Assembly (NCBI RefSeq): GCF_022374935.2
Contig: NZ_CP092430.2
Span: forward strand, 4,340,001-4,404,000
From: Mycolicibacter virginiensis
GTDB lineage: Bacteria; Actinomycetota; Actinomycetes; Mycobacteriales; Mycobacteriaceae
Length of the DNA: 64,000 nucleotides
Direction of reading: 5' to 3'
Shown one piece after another: positions 32,656 to 43,713 of the stretch. Numbering within the stretch: the stretch's first letter is position 1; each line of letters starts with the position of its first letter. The notes beneath the pieces are model-generated. The model was not told the DNA's origin and did not search any database. It saw only the letters and a list, made by a program, of their open reading frames with translations. The translations under genes were made by a program, and so were the position numbers.

Positions 32656-32783
32656 GCAGACGACCTCACAGGTTCTCGTGGTTTTCGTTCCAGTCCCGCG
32701 TTGCGGGTACCGGACGGTCGCCGGTGAGTCTATCCCGATCGGTCCCGACACTGCGAGTGACGTTGGTCGCAGTTGAGCGGGGA

Positions 32784-34145
32784 TCAGTCCTCGCGGCGGC
32801 GGTGCCGGCGACCTTCGGTCGGGGTGGGCTGCAACCGGGCCAGCAAGTCAGCCACCGACTGGCCGCCGGTGCTGGGGCCGTCAGCGCTCCCGTCGGCGCC
32901 GGCGGAATGGCGGGACGCGGCCGCGTGGGCGTGGGCGGGAGCCGCCGGCTCGGCCGCCTGCGGCTCCGTGACTACCGGCGGTGCCGGGTTGACCGGAGTT
33001 GACTGAACTTGGTCGCCGGCCGGATCCGCCGCGTGCCGAGAGCGCGCCCGACGGCGTCCCCCGCCCTCGTGGCGTGCCGGTTCGGCGCCGTTCACCGGAC
33101 CGGCGGCGGGTTCGGCCGGGCCGGAGTGGCGACCGTGGCGGCTCGGCGCTTCGGCGCTCTGCTCGGAGACACCGTGCCGTCCGGTTTCCGCCGGAACATC
33201 CGCGGACCAGTGGCTGCCGGGAGCGCCTGGCGGCAACCATTCCCCCTCGGCGCCAACGGGTTTCCAGGACGGGGTCGGCGCTGCAGCGCGAGGAGCAGGC
33301 GGCGGGGCCGGAGGCGGCTGCGGCGGCTCCGGCTCGTGGCGGGGTTCGGGCGCGACGAAGGGCTGCGGCGGTTGGGCCCAGCGGGCGGCGGCCGGTTGTG
33401 ACGGCGGGGTCTCCTCGGGGGTCCGAGGTGGTTCGTCGGCGCTACGGCGATGCGAACCGCGGCGCCCCTCGACGTGGGGCGCCTGCGGTTTCTGCGGTGC
33501 CTGGGGCGGGGAGCTCCCGGCGGCCGGGATCCGCACCTCCGGAACGTCGATGATCGGGTTCTCTGCGGTCTCGGTGACTGAGTCCGGCGGGTAGCTCGTG
33601 GTGGCCGACGACGCGACCCGGGTGGCGCCGGTGTGGGGCTGCTCAGCGGAGCGCGCCCAGTCGCTGTAGGCGCGGACCGGGGTGCGCTCAGGTTCGAGGG
33701 CCGGCCGCTGGCTCAGGTCGGCGTCGAAGAGAATCTCCAGGTTGGTGCGCAGCGCGGACAACTCGGCGCGCAACGCTGCGACCTCGTCGGCGGCCTGTGC
33801 CCGCAGTTCGGAGGCCAGTTCGCGGCGCAGCTGGGACTCCACCGTCAGCTCGTACTCGCGCCGCGCGGAAATCTCCCGGTCCAGTTGCAAGTCGTAGACC
33901 AGCTTCAGGTCTCGGGCCCGGGCCTGGTCCACATCGCTTTGCCGCCGATAGATCACCGAGACGAACGCCGCCGCGACCGCGGCCCACAGCGCGATAATGA
34001 CGGCGAGTTTGAGCAGCTCCACCCGACTGGTGAACACCAGCGCCGAACTCGCGGCGATCGCGAGGATCAGCAACGCCGTCATCAACGTCCAGCCCGGCCT
34101 GCGAACTCCACGCCGACCCGGGGCGCGGGACAGGACCGAATTCAT
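32784..34145 (-). CDS. Membrane protein with Pro-rich tail (Rv3604c-like)
   Basis: The 453-aa protein has two N-terminal membrane helices (about residues 20-65: TLMTALLILAIAASSALVF and LLKLAVIIALWAAVAAAFV). A coiled-coil segment follows (about 75-150, DQARARDLKLVYDLQLDREISARREYE and on). The remaining roughly 300 residues are a disordered, Pro/Ala/His-rich cytoplasmic tail. Function unknown. It sits between the folate genes and the panC operon, as in Mtb. The low-complexity tail is GC-rich and creates many spurious open frames. Confidence 0.85.
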   Translation of the reverse strand: MNSVLSRAPGRRGVRRPGWTLMTALLILAIAASSALVFTSRVELLKLAVIIALWAAVAAAFVSVIYRRQSDVDQARARDLKLVYDLQLDREISARREYELTVESQLRRELASELRAQAADEVAALRAELSALRTNLEILFDADLSQRPALEPERTPVRAYSDWARSAEQPHTGATRVASSATTSYPPDSVTETAENPIIDVPEVRIPAAGSSPPQAPQKPQAPHVEGRRGSHRRSADEPPRTPEETPPSQPAAARWAQPPQPFVAPEPRHEPEPPQPPPAPPPAPRAAAPTPSWKPVGAEGEWLPPGAPGSHWSADVPAETGRHGVSEQSAEAPSRHGRHSGPAEPAAGPVNGAEPARHEGGGRRRARSRHAADPAGDQVQSTPVNPAPPVVTEPQAAEPAAPAHAHAAASRHSAGADGSADGPSTGGQSVADLLARLQPTPTEGRRHRRRED

Positions 34146-34250
34146 CTGCGCCGCTCCACCTCGTCGCTCTGTCGGGTACCGCTGCTGGCGCGCATTGCCC
34201 GACTGTACCTGTACGAGGTCAATCCGCGTGTCGCCCCACTCCGGCGATTC

Positions 34251-34736
34251 TTACCCGGGTTGGTTTCCGGTCAGCTCGGTGGGCGGGCCCGGATCGTGCG
34301 GCGACTTGCAGCGGTTCTGCAGCCACAGCGCGGCGATGAGCAGTGCCAGTGCGCTGGCCGCGGCGACCACGGCGCCGCCGGTGTCCTGGGCCGCAACCTG
34401 CAGCGTGGACCGGCGTGGCAGCAGGTAGCCGAGCACACCCAGCCAGAAGCCGAGCACCAGCGCCCCCATCCAGGCCGACGCCTTGGCGACCACCACAGTG
34501 CGAGCCACCGCGAGCGGATGCAGCCGGCCGGCCCCGGCGCCAATCTCGCCGTCGTCGATCTTCGCGCCGACGTAGCGGCCCCAGGCCCCCTCGGCGATCG
34601 CGACCGCCAGTAGCGATATCCCGGTCCACACTGTGATGGGCGGGAACCATCGGTACAGCAGCGGGACCGCCAAGTAGCTGATGATGGCGACCGCAGCGGC
34701 CGCGGCGGTCACGTCACGTTTGCGAGTCGGGCCCAT
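34251..34736 (-). CDS. DUF3180 membrane protein (Rv3605c-like)
   Basis: The 161-aa protein has four predicted membrane helices and the DUF3180 family start [16 protein letters not shown]. Its ATG overlaps the folK stop (ATGA), so it is co-translated with the folate genes. Function is unknown; the constant linkage to folK in actinobacteria is the only clue. The larger open frame that continues upstream on this strand runs antisense-like through folK in another frame and is not coding. Confidence 0.88.
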   Translation of the reverse strand: MGPTRKRDVTAAAAAVAIISYLAVPLLYRWFPPITVWTGISLLAVAIAEGAWGRYVGAKIDDGEIGAGAGRLHPLAVARTVVVAKASAWMGALVLGFWLGVLGYLLPRRSTLQVAAQDTGGAVVAAASALALLIAALWLQNRCKSPHDPGPPTELTGNQPG

Positions 34737-35254
34737 CAGAGCTGCAGCACCAGGTCGGTCAGCGACACTCCGGCACGCTCCGCCGGTTCCAGCTCGTCGA
34801 GCAGATCTGTCACCGCACGCGGGCGGCCGTCTACGGTCAGTCGTGCTTCCGGCTCGATCGATAACCAGGGCACCAGGACGAACGCACGCAGATGGGCCCG
34901 GGGATGGGGCAGGGTCAGCTCGTCGTCGTCGGACAGCACCTCCGTCCCGTGCAGTTCGTGGCAGCTGATCACGTCGACATCCAGGGTCCGCGGTCCCCAG
35001 CGCTGCGTGCGCACCCGCTCGGCCGCCTGCTCCAGTTCGTGCGCGCGGCGTAGCCAGATTTCTCCGTCCGCGGCCGGGTCGTCGACGATCAGCACCGCGT
35101 TGAGGAAGGGGCCCTGTTCGACACCGCCCCAAGCTTCGGTCTCGTACACCCCCGATACCGCGCGCACCGCGGGGCTCAGGCCATCAACTGCCGATTGCAG
35201 CAGGGCCAACCGGTCCCCCAGGTTTGACCCGATGGAAAGCACAGCGCGCGTCAC
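34736..35254 (-). CDS. folK: 2-amino-4-hydroxy-6-hydroxymethyldihydropteridine diphosphokinase FolK
   Basis: FolK pyrophosphorylates hydroxymethyldihydropterin. The 172-aa enzyme has the N-terminal [13 protein letters not shown], the catalytic [14 protein letters not shown] loop (two Asp for Mg) and the [16 protein letters not shown] signature. It overlaps folB upstream and DUF3180 downstream by 4 nt each. Confidence 0.96.
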   Translation of the reverse strand: MTRAVLSIGSNLGDRLALLQSAVDGLSPAVRAVSGVYETEAWGGVEQGPFLNAVLIVDDPAADGEIWLRRAHELEQAAERVRTQRWGPRTLDVDVISCHELHGTEVLSDDDELTLPHPRAHLRAFVLVPWLSIEPEARLTVDGRPRAVTDLLDELEPAERAGVSLTDLVLQL

Positions 35255-35640
35255 GCCGGCACCACCTTGCCGCGGCGGTCGGTGCGTGAGCGCCGGGCGA
35301 CCACCGCAACGTCGGCGAAGGTGAGCGGGATCGGGGCGCGTGGCTTGTGCAGCGTCACCTCGACGGCCTGCACCCGCGCGTCGCCCATCACCTCCTCGGC
35401 GATCTCGGCGGCGACGGTCTCGATGAGATCGCGGGCCGGGCCCGCGACGATATCCGCGGCGCGCTGTGCCAGCTGTCCGTAGTCATAGGTATCGGCCAAG
35501 TTGTCGCTGGCCGCCGCGGTGGCGAGGTCCATCCAGACCGTGATGTCGACGATAAAGTCCTGGCCGTCGGCACGCTCGTGCGCGAACACACCGTGATTGC
35601 CGCGAACCTTCAAGCCGCGCAATTCGATCCGATCAGTCAT
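35251..35640 (-). CDS. folB: Dihydroneopterin aldolase FolB
   Basis: FolB cleaves dihydroneopterin to hydroxymethyldihydropterin and glycolaldehyde. The 129-aa subunit has the conserved [17 protein letters not shown] substrate segment with its Glu and the C-terminal catalytic Lys in [12 protein letters not shown]. It overlaps folP by 8 nt and folK by 4 nt. Confidence 0.96.
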   Translation of the reverse strand: MTDRIELRGLKVRGNHGVFAHERADGQDFIVDITVWMDLATAAASDNLADTYDYGQLAQRAADIVAGPARDLIETVAAEIAEEVMGDARVQAVEVTLHKPRAPIPLTFADVAVVARRSRTDRRGKVVPA

Positions 35641-36469
35641 CGCTTGCGCCTCCTTGACTCCAGGCTTCCAGGACTCGTAGCGCGTCGACCGAGGCCCGCA
35701 CGTCGTGCACCCGCACGCCCCAGGCGCCGTGCAGCGCGGACAACGCCGATATCACCGCGGTGGCCGTTTCGCGCTCGTCGGGCGGCCGCGGTGTGCCGTC
35801 CTCGCTCGCCAGCAGCGTACCGAGAAATCGTTTGCGTGACGCGCCGACCAGCACCGGCACGCCGAGGTCGACCAATTGCGGCAACGCATGCAACAGGGCC
35901 CAATTGTGTTGCGCGGTCTTGGCGAAGCCCAGACCAGGATCGACGATCAATCGCGCCGGATCCACGCCGGCGGCCACCGCCGCGTCGACGGCGGTGAGCA
36001 GATCCCGGCGGACTTCGGCGGCGACGTCGCCGTAGCACGGCACCCGATGCGGATTGTCGGGATCGACCGGCCGCCAGTGCATCAGCACCCATCGGGCACC
36101 CGAAGAGGCCAACAACGGAGCCATGCCGGGGTCCGCCGCTCCCCCGGACACGTCGTTGACGATCGTGGCACCGGCGTCCAGCGCGGCCTCAGCGACGGCG
36201 GCGTTCATCGTGTCAACGCTGACCGTAATACCGTGGCCAGCAAGTTCTTTCACTACCGGAACCACTCGCTGCGCTTCCGCCCGCGGGTCGGTGCGCACCG
36301 CGCCGGGCCGAGTCGATTCGCCCCCCACATCAATGATCGCCGCACCCTGGCCCGCCAGCTCTCGGCCGTGCTCAACGGCGCGATCGACGTTGAGGTAGCG
36401 CCCGCCGTCGGAGAACGAATCGGCGGTGACGTTGACCACCCCGACGACCAGCACGCGTGTCTGGCTCAC
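35633..36469 (-). CDS. folP: Dihydropteroate synthase FolP
   Basis: FolP joins hydroxymethyldihydropterin pyrophosphate with p-aminobenzoate and is the sulfonamide target. The 278-aa TIM barrel has the N-terminal [15 protein letters not shown] loop, the GGESTRPGA sulfa-binding loop, the VNDVSGG pterin segment and the C-terminal [13 protein letters not shown]. Equivalent to folP1 (Rv3608c). It overlaps folE by 4 nt. Confidence 0.97.
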   Translation of the reverse strand: MSQTRVLVVGVVNVTADSFSDGGRYLNVDRAVEHGRELAGQGAAIIDVGGESTRPGAVRTDPRAEAQRVVPVVKELAGHGITVSVDTMNAAVAEAALDAGATIVNDVSGGAADPGMAPLLASSGARWVLMHWRPVDPDNPHRVPCYGDVAAEVRRDLLTAVDAAVAAGVDPARLIVDPGLGFAKTAQHNWALLHALPQLVDLGVPVLVGASRKRFLGTLLASEDGTPRPPDERETATAVISALSALHGAWGVRVHDVRASVDALRVLEAWSQGGASDD

Positions 36470-37044
36470 TTGCGCCGAATGAGTTCCAGGGCCTCAGCGC
36501 GCGACGTGCTGTCGGTTTTGAACTGCCCGCGGACCGCCGACGTGGTGGTGATCGCACCGGGCTTGCGGACTCCGCGCATCGCCATGCAGAGGTGCTCGGC
36601 CTCGACCACCACGATGACTCCGCGCGGATTCAATTTGCGCATCAGGGCGTCGGCGACCTGTGCGGTCAACCGCTCCTGTACCTGCGGCCGCTTCGCGTAG
36701 AGGTCGACCACCCGCGCCAGCTTGGACAGACCGGTGATCCGGCCGTCATAGCCGGGGATGTAGCCGACGTGGGCGACACCGTGAAAAGCCACCAGGTGGT
36801 GCTCGCAGGTCGAGTAGAGCGGGATCTCCTTCACGATCACCAGCTCTTCGTGCTGCTCGTCGAAGGTGGTCTCCAGCACCTCGTCGGGGTCGGTGTAGAG
36901 CCCGGCGAACATCTCCCGATAGGCCCGCGCAACCCGAGCCGGGGTGTCGAGCAGACCCTGGCGGTCGGGGTCTTCGCCCACCGCGAACAGCAGCTCGCGC
37001 ACGGCGGCCTCAGCGCGCGCCTGATCGAAAATTGCCGACGTCAT
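36466..37044 (-). CDS. folE: GTP cyclohydrolase I FolE
   Basis: FolE commits GTP to folate synthesis. From ATG 37044 the product is 192 aa, with zinc ligands in the [10 protein letters not shown] segment and a third Cys in [14 protein letters not shown] sequence ([15 protein letters not shown]). An in-frame GTG at 37068 overlaps the ftsH stop and would give 8 more residues by coupled translation. The downstream order folP-folB-folK completes the pterin branch of folate synthesis in one operon. Confidence 0.95.
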   Translation of the reverse strand: MTSAIFDQARAEAAVRELLFAVGEDPDRQGLLDTPARVARAYREMFAGLYTDPDEVLETTFDEQHEELVIVKEIPLYSTCEHHLVAFHGVAHVGYIPGYDGRITGLSKLARVVDLYAKRPQVQERLTAQVADALMRKLNPRGVIVVVEAEHLCMAMRGVRKPGAITTTSAVRGQFKTDSTSRAEALELIRRK

Positions 37045-37060
37045 CGTCGACCCCGCTTTC

Positions 37061-39448
37061 TCAGTCACCGGACGGCTGCTCGGACCGGTTGTTCTCCGTG
37101 CCGTGACCGCCGCCGTCTGCCTCACCGGACGGTGCCGGCGGTGGCGGTGGCTGACCCGCGCCGGGATACGGCTGGGGCTGGTGCTGATACGGCGGGTAGT
37201 GCTGAGCGGGCGGGTAACCACTCTGCGGCCAGTGCTGGGGCGGGTACCAGTAGCCGCCCTGCTGCGGCGCCTGCGCCTGCTGCTGCGAAGGCGGCCAACC
37301 GGGCGCGTGCCAGCCGGCCGGGGCCCCGTAGTCGGGTTGGGTGCCCGCGTCACCGCCGGCGGGCACCCCGTTGCTGCCGTTGGGACCGGATTCGCCCGCC
37401 CGGGCCGCCGCCTCGCGCGACGCCTGAGCGATGGCGGCCTTGAACGCCGGCTCCGGCTTCGGCTGCGGCCACGGCTCGCCCCGCTCGATGGCCAGCTCAC
37501 CGGGGGTCTTGATCGGCGGCTTGTCGGACGGGACCCGCCCGCCGAAGTCGTCGAACGCCGTCAGCCGCGGCCGCTTGTTCACGTCGCCGAAGATCTTCTC
37601 CAGGTCGGCACGGTGCAGCGTCTCCTTCTCCAACAACTCGCCGGCCAGCACGTCGAGCACGTCGCGGTACTCGGTGAGGATCTCCCAGGCCTCGGTGTGC
37701 GCGGCCTCGATCAGTTTGCGGACCTCGTCATCGATGTCGCGGGCCACTTCGTGGGAGTAGTCGGGCTGGGTGCCCATCGCCCGCCCGACGAACGGGTCAC
37801 CGTGGTCGCTGCCGTAGCGAACCGCGCCGAGCTTGGCGCTCATGCCGTACTCGGTGACCATGGCGCGGGCGACTGCGGTGGCCTTCTCGATGTCGGAGAC
37901 CGCGCCGGTGGTCGGCTCGCGGAACACCAGTTCCTCGGCGGCGCGCCCACCCATCGCGAAGACCAGCTGGGCGATCATCTCCGAGCGGGTGCGTAGCCCC
38001 TTGTCCTCTTCGGGCACCGCGACCGCATGCCCGCCGGTACGGCCGCGGGCCAGGATGGTGACCTTGTAGACCGGGTCGATGTCGGGCATCGCCCACGCCG
38101 CCAGGGTGTGGCCGCCTTCGTGGTACGCGGTGATCTTCTTCTCGTGCTCGCTGATGATCCGGCTCTTGCGGCGCGGACCGCCGATCACCCGGTCCACCGC
38201 TTCTTCCAGTGCCGCGCCGGTGATCACGGTGCCGTTCTCGCGCGCAGTCAGCAGCGCCGCCTCGTTGATCACATTGGCCAAGTCGGCACCGGACATACCG
38301 ACGGTGCGCTTGGCCAGCCCGTCCAGGTCGGCGTCGGGTGCGATCGGCTTGCCCTTGGAGTGCACCCGCAGCACCGCGCGCCGCCCCGCGATGTCGGGGT
38401 TGGTCACCGGGATCTGACGGTCGAAGCGGCCGGGCCGCAGCAGTGCGGGGTCGAGGATGTCAGGCCGGTTGGTGGCCGCGATCAAGATGACCCCGGCGCG
38501 CTCGCCGAACCCGTCCATCTCCACCAGCAACTGGTTGAGGGTTTGCTCACGCTCGTCGTGCCCGCCGCCCAGTCCGGCGCCGCGCTGGCGGCCGACCGCG
38601 TCGATCTCGTCGACGAACACGATGCACGGGCTGTTCTGTTTGGCCTGCTCGAACAGGTCCCGTACCCGGGAGGCGCCGACACCGACGAACATCTCCACGA
38701 AGTCCGAGCCGGAGATGGTGAAGAAGGGCACGCCGGCCTCACCGGCGACCGCGCGGGCCAGCAGCGTCTTGCCGGTGCCGGGCGGGCCGTAGAGCAGCAC
38801 GCCTTTGGGGATCTTGGCGCCCAGCGCCTGGTAGCGGCCCGGGTTCTGCAGGAAGTCCTTGATCTCGTAGAGCTCCTCGACCGCCTCATCCACGCCGGCG
38901 ACGTCGGCGAAGGTGGTCTTGGGCATGTCCTTGCCCAGCTGTTTGGCCCGCGATTTGCCGAAGCCGAAGCCCATCCGGGCGCCGCCCTGCATTCGGGAGA
39001 ACATCACGAACAAGCCGATCAGCAGCAACATCGGCAACATGTAGATCAGCAGTGAACCGAGCAGGCTGCCCTGGTTCACCACGGTGTTGATCTCGGCCTT
39101 CTTGGCCGTCAGCGCGGTGTAGAGCGGAACGGCGTACCCCGTCGGGTACTTGGTGATCAGCTTGTCGACCTTCTCGGCCCGACCGGGTTTGTCGGCTTTA
39201 CCCGACTTGCCGGCTTTGTCGGTCACCTCAACGCTGGTGAGCGGGGTCTTCAAGACCAGGCGCAGCTGTTGCTCGCGGTCGTCGAGCTGGGCGCTCTTGA
39301 CGTTGCCACTGTGGATCTGGGCCACCGCCACCGAGGTGTCGACCGGCTTGTATCCGCGGGTGTCATCGCTGAAATAGAAGAACGACCAACCGAGCAGCAA
39401 CACCACTGCGATCGCGGTTACGGTGCGGATCACGTTTTTGCGATTCAT
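37061..39448 (-). CDS. ftsH: ATP-dependent zinc metalloprotease FtsH
   Basis: This membrane AAA+ protease degrades misfolded and short-lived proteins. From ATG 39448 ([16 protein letters not shown]) it is 795 aa. It has two membrane helices (residues about 7-23 and 105-125), Walker A GPPGTGKT, Walker [13 protein letters not shown], the second-region-of-homology Arg, and the zinc site H443-E-G-G-H447. A Pro/Gln/Tyr-rich disordered C-terminal tail of about 130 residues is typical of mycobacterial FtsH. The last 8 nt could overlap an alternative folE start, suggesting coupling to the folate operon. Confidence 0.96.
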   Translation of the reverse strand: MNRKNVIRTVTAIAVVLLLGWSFFYFSDDTRGYKPVDTSVAVAQIHSGNVKSAQLDDREQQLRLVLKTPLTSVEVTDKAGKSGKADKPGRAEKVDKLITKYPTGYAVPLYTALTAKKAEINTVVNQGSLLGSLLIYMLPMLLLIGLFVMFSRMQGGARMGFGFGKSRAKQLGKDMPKTTFADVAGVDEAVEELYEIKDFLQNPGRYQALGAKIPKGVLLYGPPGTGKTLLARAVAGEAGVPFFTISGSDFVEMFVGVGASRVRDLFEQAKQNSPCIVFVDEIDAVGRQRGAGLGGGHDEREQTLNQLLVEMDGFGERAGVILIAATNRPDILDPALLRPGRFDRQIPVTNPDIAGRRAVLRVHSKGKPIAPDADLDGLAKRTVGMSGADLANVINEAALLTARENGTVITGAALEEAVDRVIGGPRRKSRIISEHEKKITAYHEGGHTLAAWAMPDIDPVYKVTILARGRTGGHAVAVPEEDKGLRTRSEMIAQLVFAMGGRAAEELVFREPTTGAVSDIEKATAVARAMVTEYGMSAKLGAVRYGSDHGDPFVGRAMGTQPDYSHEVARDIDDEVRKLIEAAHTEAWEILTEYRDVLDVLAGELLEKETLHRADLEKIFGDVNKRPRLTAFDDFGGRVPSDKPPIKTPGELAIERGEPWPQPKPEPAFKAAIAQASREAAARAGESGPNGSNGVPAGGDAGTQPDYGAPAGWHAPGWPPSQQQAQAPQQGGYWYPPQHWPQSGYPPAQHYPPYQHQPQPYPGAGQPPPPPAPSGEADGGGHGTENNRSEQPSGD

Positions 39449-39581
39449 CAGACATCGGCCGGGCGCGGCCAAATCCTTCCAATACATGCAGCTGGGCATG
39501 TTCAGGCTACCGTCCCTTGCGGTTAACCTGCCTGGCCGGACTCGGGAACCCTGTTCGATAGCGGCCCGGTTGTGCTTTGGT

Positions 39582-40562
39582 GTGACGGTGGCTCCCGCAA
39601 TCGAACGAGCAACTCAACGATTCGTCGACACCAACGGCGTGACCCTGCGGGTCACCGAGGCGGGCGATCGTGGCGCCCCGGTGGTGTTGCTAGCCCACGG
39701 ATTCCCGGAATTGGCCTTCTCCTGGCGCCATCAGATCCCGGCACTGGCCGACGCCGGCTTCCATGTCCTGGCACCCGATCAGCGCGGCTACGGAGGCTCG
39801 TCGCGACCCGACGAGATCTCGGCCTACGACATGGCCGCGCTCACCGGCGATCTAGTCGGCCTGTTGGACGACGTCGGCGCCCAGAAGGCGATTTGGATCG
39901 GTCACGACTGGGGCGGCTCGGTGGTGTGGAGCGCAGCGCAGCTGCACCCGGACCGGGTGGCCGGCGTGGTGGGAATCAGCGTGCCGCCGGTGCCCCGGTC
40001 CCAGGCCTCTCCGACGGAGGCGTTCCGCAAGATCTTCGGCGAGAACTTCTTCTACATGCTCTATTTCCAGGAGCCCGGCGTGGCCGACGCGGAACTGGAT
40101 TCCGATCCGGCGCGCACCATGCGCCGGATGATGGGCAGCCTCAGTCCGGGCGACCGCGAAACGGCATTGCTGATGGCGGCTCCCGGGCCGATGGGCTTCA
40201 TCGATCGGCTTGCCGAGCCGGCGGCGCGTCCGGATTGGATCAGCGCCGGCGAACTGGACCACTACATCACCGAGTTCACCCGCACCGGGTTCACCGGCGG
40301 GCTGAACTGGTACCGCAATCTCGACCGTAACTGGGAGATCATGGCCACGCCGCCCGCCACCACCATCGGGATTCCCACCCTGTTCATCGCCGGGTCCGCT
40401 GATCCGGTGCTGACCTTCACCCGCCGCGACCGGGCAGCAGAGCTGGTGACCGGCCCCTACCGCGAGGTGATCATCGACGGCGCCGGCCATTGGCTGCAAC
40501 AAGAGCGGCCCGAAGAGGTCAACGCGGAGCTGCTGGGATTCCTGAGCGGGGTGCAGCTGTGA
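39582..40562 (+). CDS. ephA: Epoxide hydrolase EphA
   Basis: This alpha/beta-hydrolase-fold epoxide hydrolase is very similar to Mtb EphA (Rv3617). It has the oxyanion motif [11 protein letters not shown], nucleophile elbow [10 protein letters not shown] with the catalytic Asp, lid Tyr in GLNWYRN, and C-terminal His in [12 protein letters not shown]. It starts with GTG at 39582 or 39588 (VAPAIER); the product is about 325 aa. It is divergent from ftsH. The stop overlaps the next gene (GTGA). The ESX-1 espACD genes found upstream of ephA in Mtb are absent here. Confidence 0.93.
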   Translation: MTVAPAIERATQRFVDTNGVTLRVTEAGDRGAPVVLLAHGFPELAFSWRHQIPALADAGFHVLAPDQRGYGGSSRPDEISAYDMAALTGDLVGLLDDVGAQKAIWIGHDWGGSVVWSAAQLHPDRVAGVVGISVPPVPRSQASPTEAFRKIFGENFFYMLYFQEPGVADAELDSDPARTMRRMMGSLSPGDRETALLMAAPGPMGFIDRLAEPAARPDWISAGELDHYITEFTRTGFTGGLNWYRNLDRNWEIMATPPATTIGIPTLFIAGSADPVLTFTRRDRAAELVTGPYREVIIDGAGHWLQQERPEEVNAELLGFLSGVQL

Positions 40563-41764
40563 CCGCCCGGCCGCTGCGCTTCGGGGTCTTCATCACCCCC
40601 TTTCACGCGCTGGGTCAATCACCGACGGTCGCACTGGAATACGACCTGGAGCGCGTCGTCGCCCTGGACCGGCTGGGCTTCGACGAAGCCTGGTTCGGGG
40701 AGCACCATTCCGGCGGATACGAGCTGATCGCCTGCCCCGAGGTGTTCATCGCCGCCGCTGCGGAACGCACCAAGCACATCCGGCTGGGCACCGGCGTGGT
40801 TTCGCTGCCGTATCACCACCCGTTGATGGTGGCCGACCGTTGGGTTCTGCTGGACCACCTGACCCGCGGCCGGGTGATGTTCGGCGCGGGACCGGGCGCG
40901 CTGCCCACCGACGCCCACATGATGGGCATCGATCCCGTCGAGCAGCGCCGAATGATGCAGGAGTCCCTGGAGGCGATCCTGGCGCTGTTCCGGGCCGAGC
41001 CGGGTGAGTTGATCACTCGCCATTCGGACTGGTTCACCCTGCGCGACGCGGCCCTGCACATTCGCCCCTACACCTGGCCCTATCCAGAAGTCTCTGCGGC
41101 CGCGATGATTTCGCCGTCCGGACCGCGGTTGGCCGGTGCGCTGGGCACCTCACTGCTGTCACTGTCGATGTCGGTTCCGGGCGGGTTCGCGGCCCTGGAG
41201 AACACCTGGGAAGTGGTGCGCGACCAGGCCGCCAAGGCCGGGCGCGACGAGCCGGACCGGGGTGACTGGCGGGTACTGAGCATCATGCACATCGCCGACA
41301 CCCGCGGGCAGGCCGTGGCCGACTGCACCTACGGACTGCAGGACTTCGCGAACTACTTCGGTGCGGCCGGGTTCGTACCGCTGGCCAGCGAAGTCGAAGG
41401 CTCACCACAGACGCCGACCGAGTTCGTCGAGGCCTACGCTGCGGCCGGGAGTAGCTGCATCGGCACCCCCGATGACGCGATCGAACACATCACCGGCTTG
41501 CTGGAGCGCTCCGGCGGCTTCGGTACTTTGCTGTTCCTCGGGCACGACTGGGCCTCGCCCGAGGCCACATATCACAGCTACGAGCTGTTGGCTCGCAAGG
41601 TGATTCCCCACTTCAAGGGCCAGCTGACCGCGCCCAGGGCGTCGCACGAATGGGCCCGCGGCATGCGCGACCAACTGTTCGGCCGGGTCGGCGAGGCGAT
41701 CACGAACGCCGTCGTCGAGCACGTGGCCGAGTCCGCGCCCCCCGAAACGGATAGTTCGCACTGA
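40559..41764 (+). CDS. LLM-class flavin-dependent oxidoreductase (Rv3618-like)
   Basis: The 401-aa luciferase-like monooxygenase family member has a TIM barrel, with typical stretches LDRLGFDEAWFGEHHSGGY, TKHIRLGTGVVSLPYHHPL and LTRGRVMFGAGPGALPTD. It probably oxidises its unknown substrate with reduced FMN or F420. The GTG start overlaps the ephA stop. It is 1 nt overlapped with the following alcohol dehydrogenase (TGATG), so ephA, this gene and the dehydrogenase look like a three-gene operon processing a shared, unidentified lipid or xenobiotic. Confidence 0.88.
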   Translation: MTARPLRFGVFITPFHALGQSPTVALEYDLERVVALDRLGFDEAWFGEHHSGGYELIACPEVFIAAAAERTKHIRLGTGVVSLPYHHPLMVADRWVLLDHLTRGRVMFGAGPGALPTDAHMMGIDPVEQRRMMQESLEAILALFRAEPGELITRHSDWFTLRDAALHIRPYTWPYPEVSAAAMISPSGPRLAGALGTSLLSLSMSVPGGFAALENTWEVVRDQAAKAGRDEPDRGDWRVLSIMHIADTRGQAVADCTYGLQDFANYFGAAGFVPLASEVEGSPQTPTEFVEAYAAAGSSCIGTPDDAIEHITGLLERSGGFGTLLFLGHDWASPEATYHSYELLARKVIPHFKGQLTAPRASHEWARGMRDQLFGRVGEAITNAVVEHVAESAPPETDSSH

Positions 41765-42780
41765 TGCGCGCGTCGGTGCTGCGCGACGGGCGGATGATCT
41801 ACCGCGACGACGTGCCGGAGCCGACGCCGGGTCCGGGCCAGGTGCTCGTTGCGGTGACCGCCTGCGGCATCTGCGGATCCGACCTGCACTTCGCCTCGCA
41901 CGGCGAGCAGGTGCTGGCCGCGACGCAGGCCATGTCCGGCAGCCCGTCCGCGCGGGCATCGATCGATCTGGGTGCCGATATCTTCATGGGCCATGAGTTC
42001 AGCGCGACAGTGCTCGAAGCCGGTCCCGGTACCGACACCTTTGCCGCCGGAACGCCCGTCACCTCCATCCCGGTGTTGCTGGCCGCCAAGGGTATTGAAC
42101 CGATCGTCTATTCCAACACCACGGTGGGCGGCTACGCCGAGAAGATGCTGCTGTCGGCTCCACTGCTGGTGCCGATCCCCAACGGGCTCGATCCCCGCCA
42201 CGCCGCATTGACCGAGCCGATGGCGGTGGGACTGCATGCGGTCAACAGATCCGGCATCGTGGCCGGCGAGACGGCGCTGGTGTTGGGCTGCGGACCGATC
42301 GGGATGGCAATCGTCGCAGCCTTGCGTACCGCTGGGGTGGAAGACATTGTGGCCGCTGACTATTCGGCCGCCCGGCGAGATCTTGCGACGACCATGGGTG
42401 CGCATCGCACCCTCGACCCGGCGCAGGGGTCGCCGTTCGACACCGTCACCCCGAATGTGATCTTCGAGGCGGTCGGCGTGCCGGGCATCATCGACGACGT
42501 GCTGCGGCGCGCGCCGGCGCGCAGCCGGCTGGTGGTGGCCGGAGTGTGCATGGAACCCGACACCGTGCACCCGTTCTACGGCATCGCCAAGGAGATCAGC
42601 GTGCAGTTCGTACTGGCCTATGAGCCGGCGGAGTTCGCCGCGTCACTGCGGGACATCGCCGAGGGCCGGATCGACGTGGCTCCGCTGATCACCGGCGAGG
42701 TTGGACTCGACGGTGTGGGCACCGCTTTCGACGAGCTGGCCGACCCTGGCCGGCACTGCAAGATCCTGGTTACCCCTTAG
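41764..42780 (+). CDS. Zinc-dependent alcohol dehydrogenase (MDR family)
   Basis: The 338-aa medium-chain dehydrogenase has catalytic zinc ligands Cys37 in CGICGSDLH and the GHEF His-Glu pair near residue 78. A Rossmann domain follows (VLGCGPIGMAIVAALRTAGV). The four-Cys structural zinc loop is missing, so it is a single-zinc form similar to butanediol/threonine dehydrogenase-like enzymes. The substrate is unknown. It is translationally coupled to the LLM gene. Its last 11 nt overlap the convergent SCO6745-type gene. Confidence 0.88.
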   Translation: MRASVLRDGRMIYRDDVPEPTPGPGQVLVAVTACGICGSDLHFASHGEQVLAATQAMSGSPSARASIDLGADIFMGHEFSATVLEAGPGTDTFAAGTPVTSIPVLLAAKGIEPIVYSNTTVGGYAEKMLLSAPLLVPIPNGLDPRHAALTEPMAVGLHAVNRSGIVAGETALVLGCGPIGMAIVAALRTAGVEDIVAADYSAARRDLATTMGAHRTLDPAQGSPFDTVTPNVIFEAVGVPGIIDDVLRRAPARSRLVVAGVCMEPDTVHPFYGIAKEISVQFVLAYEPAEFAASLRDIAEGRIDVAPLITGEVGLDGVGTAFDELADPGRHCKILVTP

Positions 42781-43648
42781 CCGCAGCGCCCAGCCACGCC
42801 CGCGGGAAGCCACCGGCGTCGACCAGCTGCTTCGACCACCCGCCCACCAGCTCCACCAGTTCGCCGAGGTCGTCGCCGAGGCGGGCCACGACCGTGGCAC
42901 ATGCCGCATCGGTCGCCGTCTCGACCGCTTCGCGCGCGGCGCGTCCGGCATCGCTGAGTACGCCGTCGCGCGCCAGACCGCGCTCGGCCAGCCGGGCCTC
43001 GCCCCCGGTCAAGTCGTCATCGCTCCACGCCCGGGACCGGACGTAGGTGCGCCGCGGGAATCCGCGGTAGAGCTCGGTGATCAGGCCGATCTCGACGCCA
43101 TCGAATCCCGCTGCCACCCAGGCGTTCACGTGCGCATCGCCGCGGAATTCGCGCAGCTGGTCAGCCAACAGCCAGGCATCGGTGAGCGGCTCGCCGGCCA
43201 GCCCGTCGGCAACCAGCCCGGCGAACAGTGGCTTGCCCGCCACCGACAGACCATCGGCAGCGCGGCGCAGCAATTCCACCGCGCGCTCGATACCGTCAGG
43301 GGCCGCACCCAAGACCCGGCGCAGCTGAGCCACCGCACCTTCGGTGCGCGCCGCCCGGATGGTCGGCGCGTCGGTCAACTTCCAGCCGTAGCCGACGGCG
43401 GGAACGACCACCGCCGGATTGAACACCCCGAACGTCGCGGCGATCACTTCGCCGGGCGCCTGCCCCAGCGCGGAGCCGCGGCTGCAGAAGTACGCTGGCC
43501 CGTCCGGCATTTCAACCCCATCGGTTGTTGCGGGGCTGGCACCGAAACCGAGTGCCGCGTAGCCGCGGTGACACTCCGGGGAGAAGTACACCTGGCCGGC
43601 GAACGGCTCGATGGCGCTGGACAGTGCTCGCGACGGCGCGGAGGTCAT
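42770..43648 (-). CDS. SCO6745-family protein of unknown function
   Basis: The 292-aa protein has ATG 43648 chosen (MTSAPSRALSSAIEPFAGQVYFSPECHRGYAALGF). The conserved Tyr-Phe-Ser-Pro-Glu opening, the RHxGDAHV-type middle (LREFRGDAHVNAWVAAGFDG) and the C-terminal RAWSDDDLTGGEARLAERGLA characterise this actinobacterial helical family. It lacks catalytic motifs that I recognise. It is divergent from lpqG. Confidence 0.8.
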   Translation of the reverse strand: MTSAPSRALSSAIEPFAGQVYFSPECHRGYAALGFGASPATTDGVEMPDGPAYFCSRGSALGQAPGEVIAATFGVFNPAVVVPAVGYGWKLTDAPTIRAARTEGAVAQLRRVLGAAPDGIERAVELLRRAADGLSVAGKPLFAGLVADGLAGEPLTDAWLLADQLREFRGDAHVNAWVAAGFDGVEIGLITELYRGFPRRTYVRSRAWSDDDLTGGEARLAERGLARDGVLSDAGRAAREAVETATDAACATVVARLGDDLGELVELVGGWSKQLVDAGGFPRAWLGAAAKG

Positions 43649-43713
43649 CACCTCAGTGTGCCGCACGGGTCTTTTCCGCCGGTGTGCGCGTCGACTCCGC
43701 TAGGGTGCCAGTC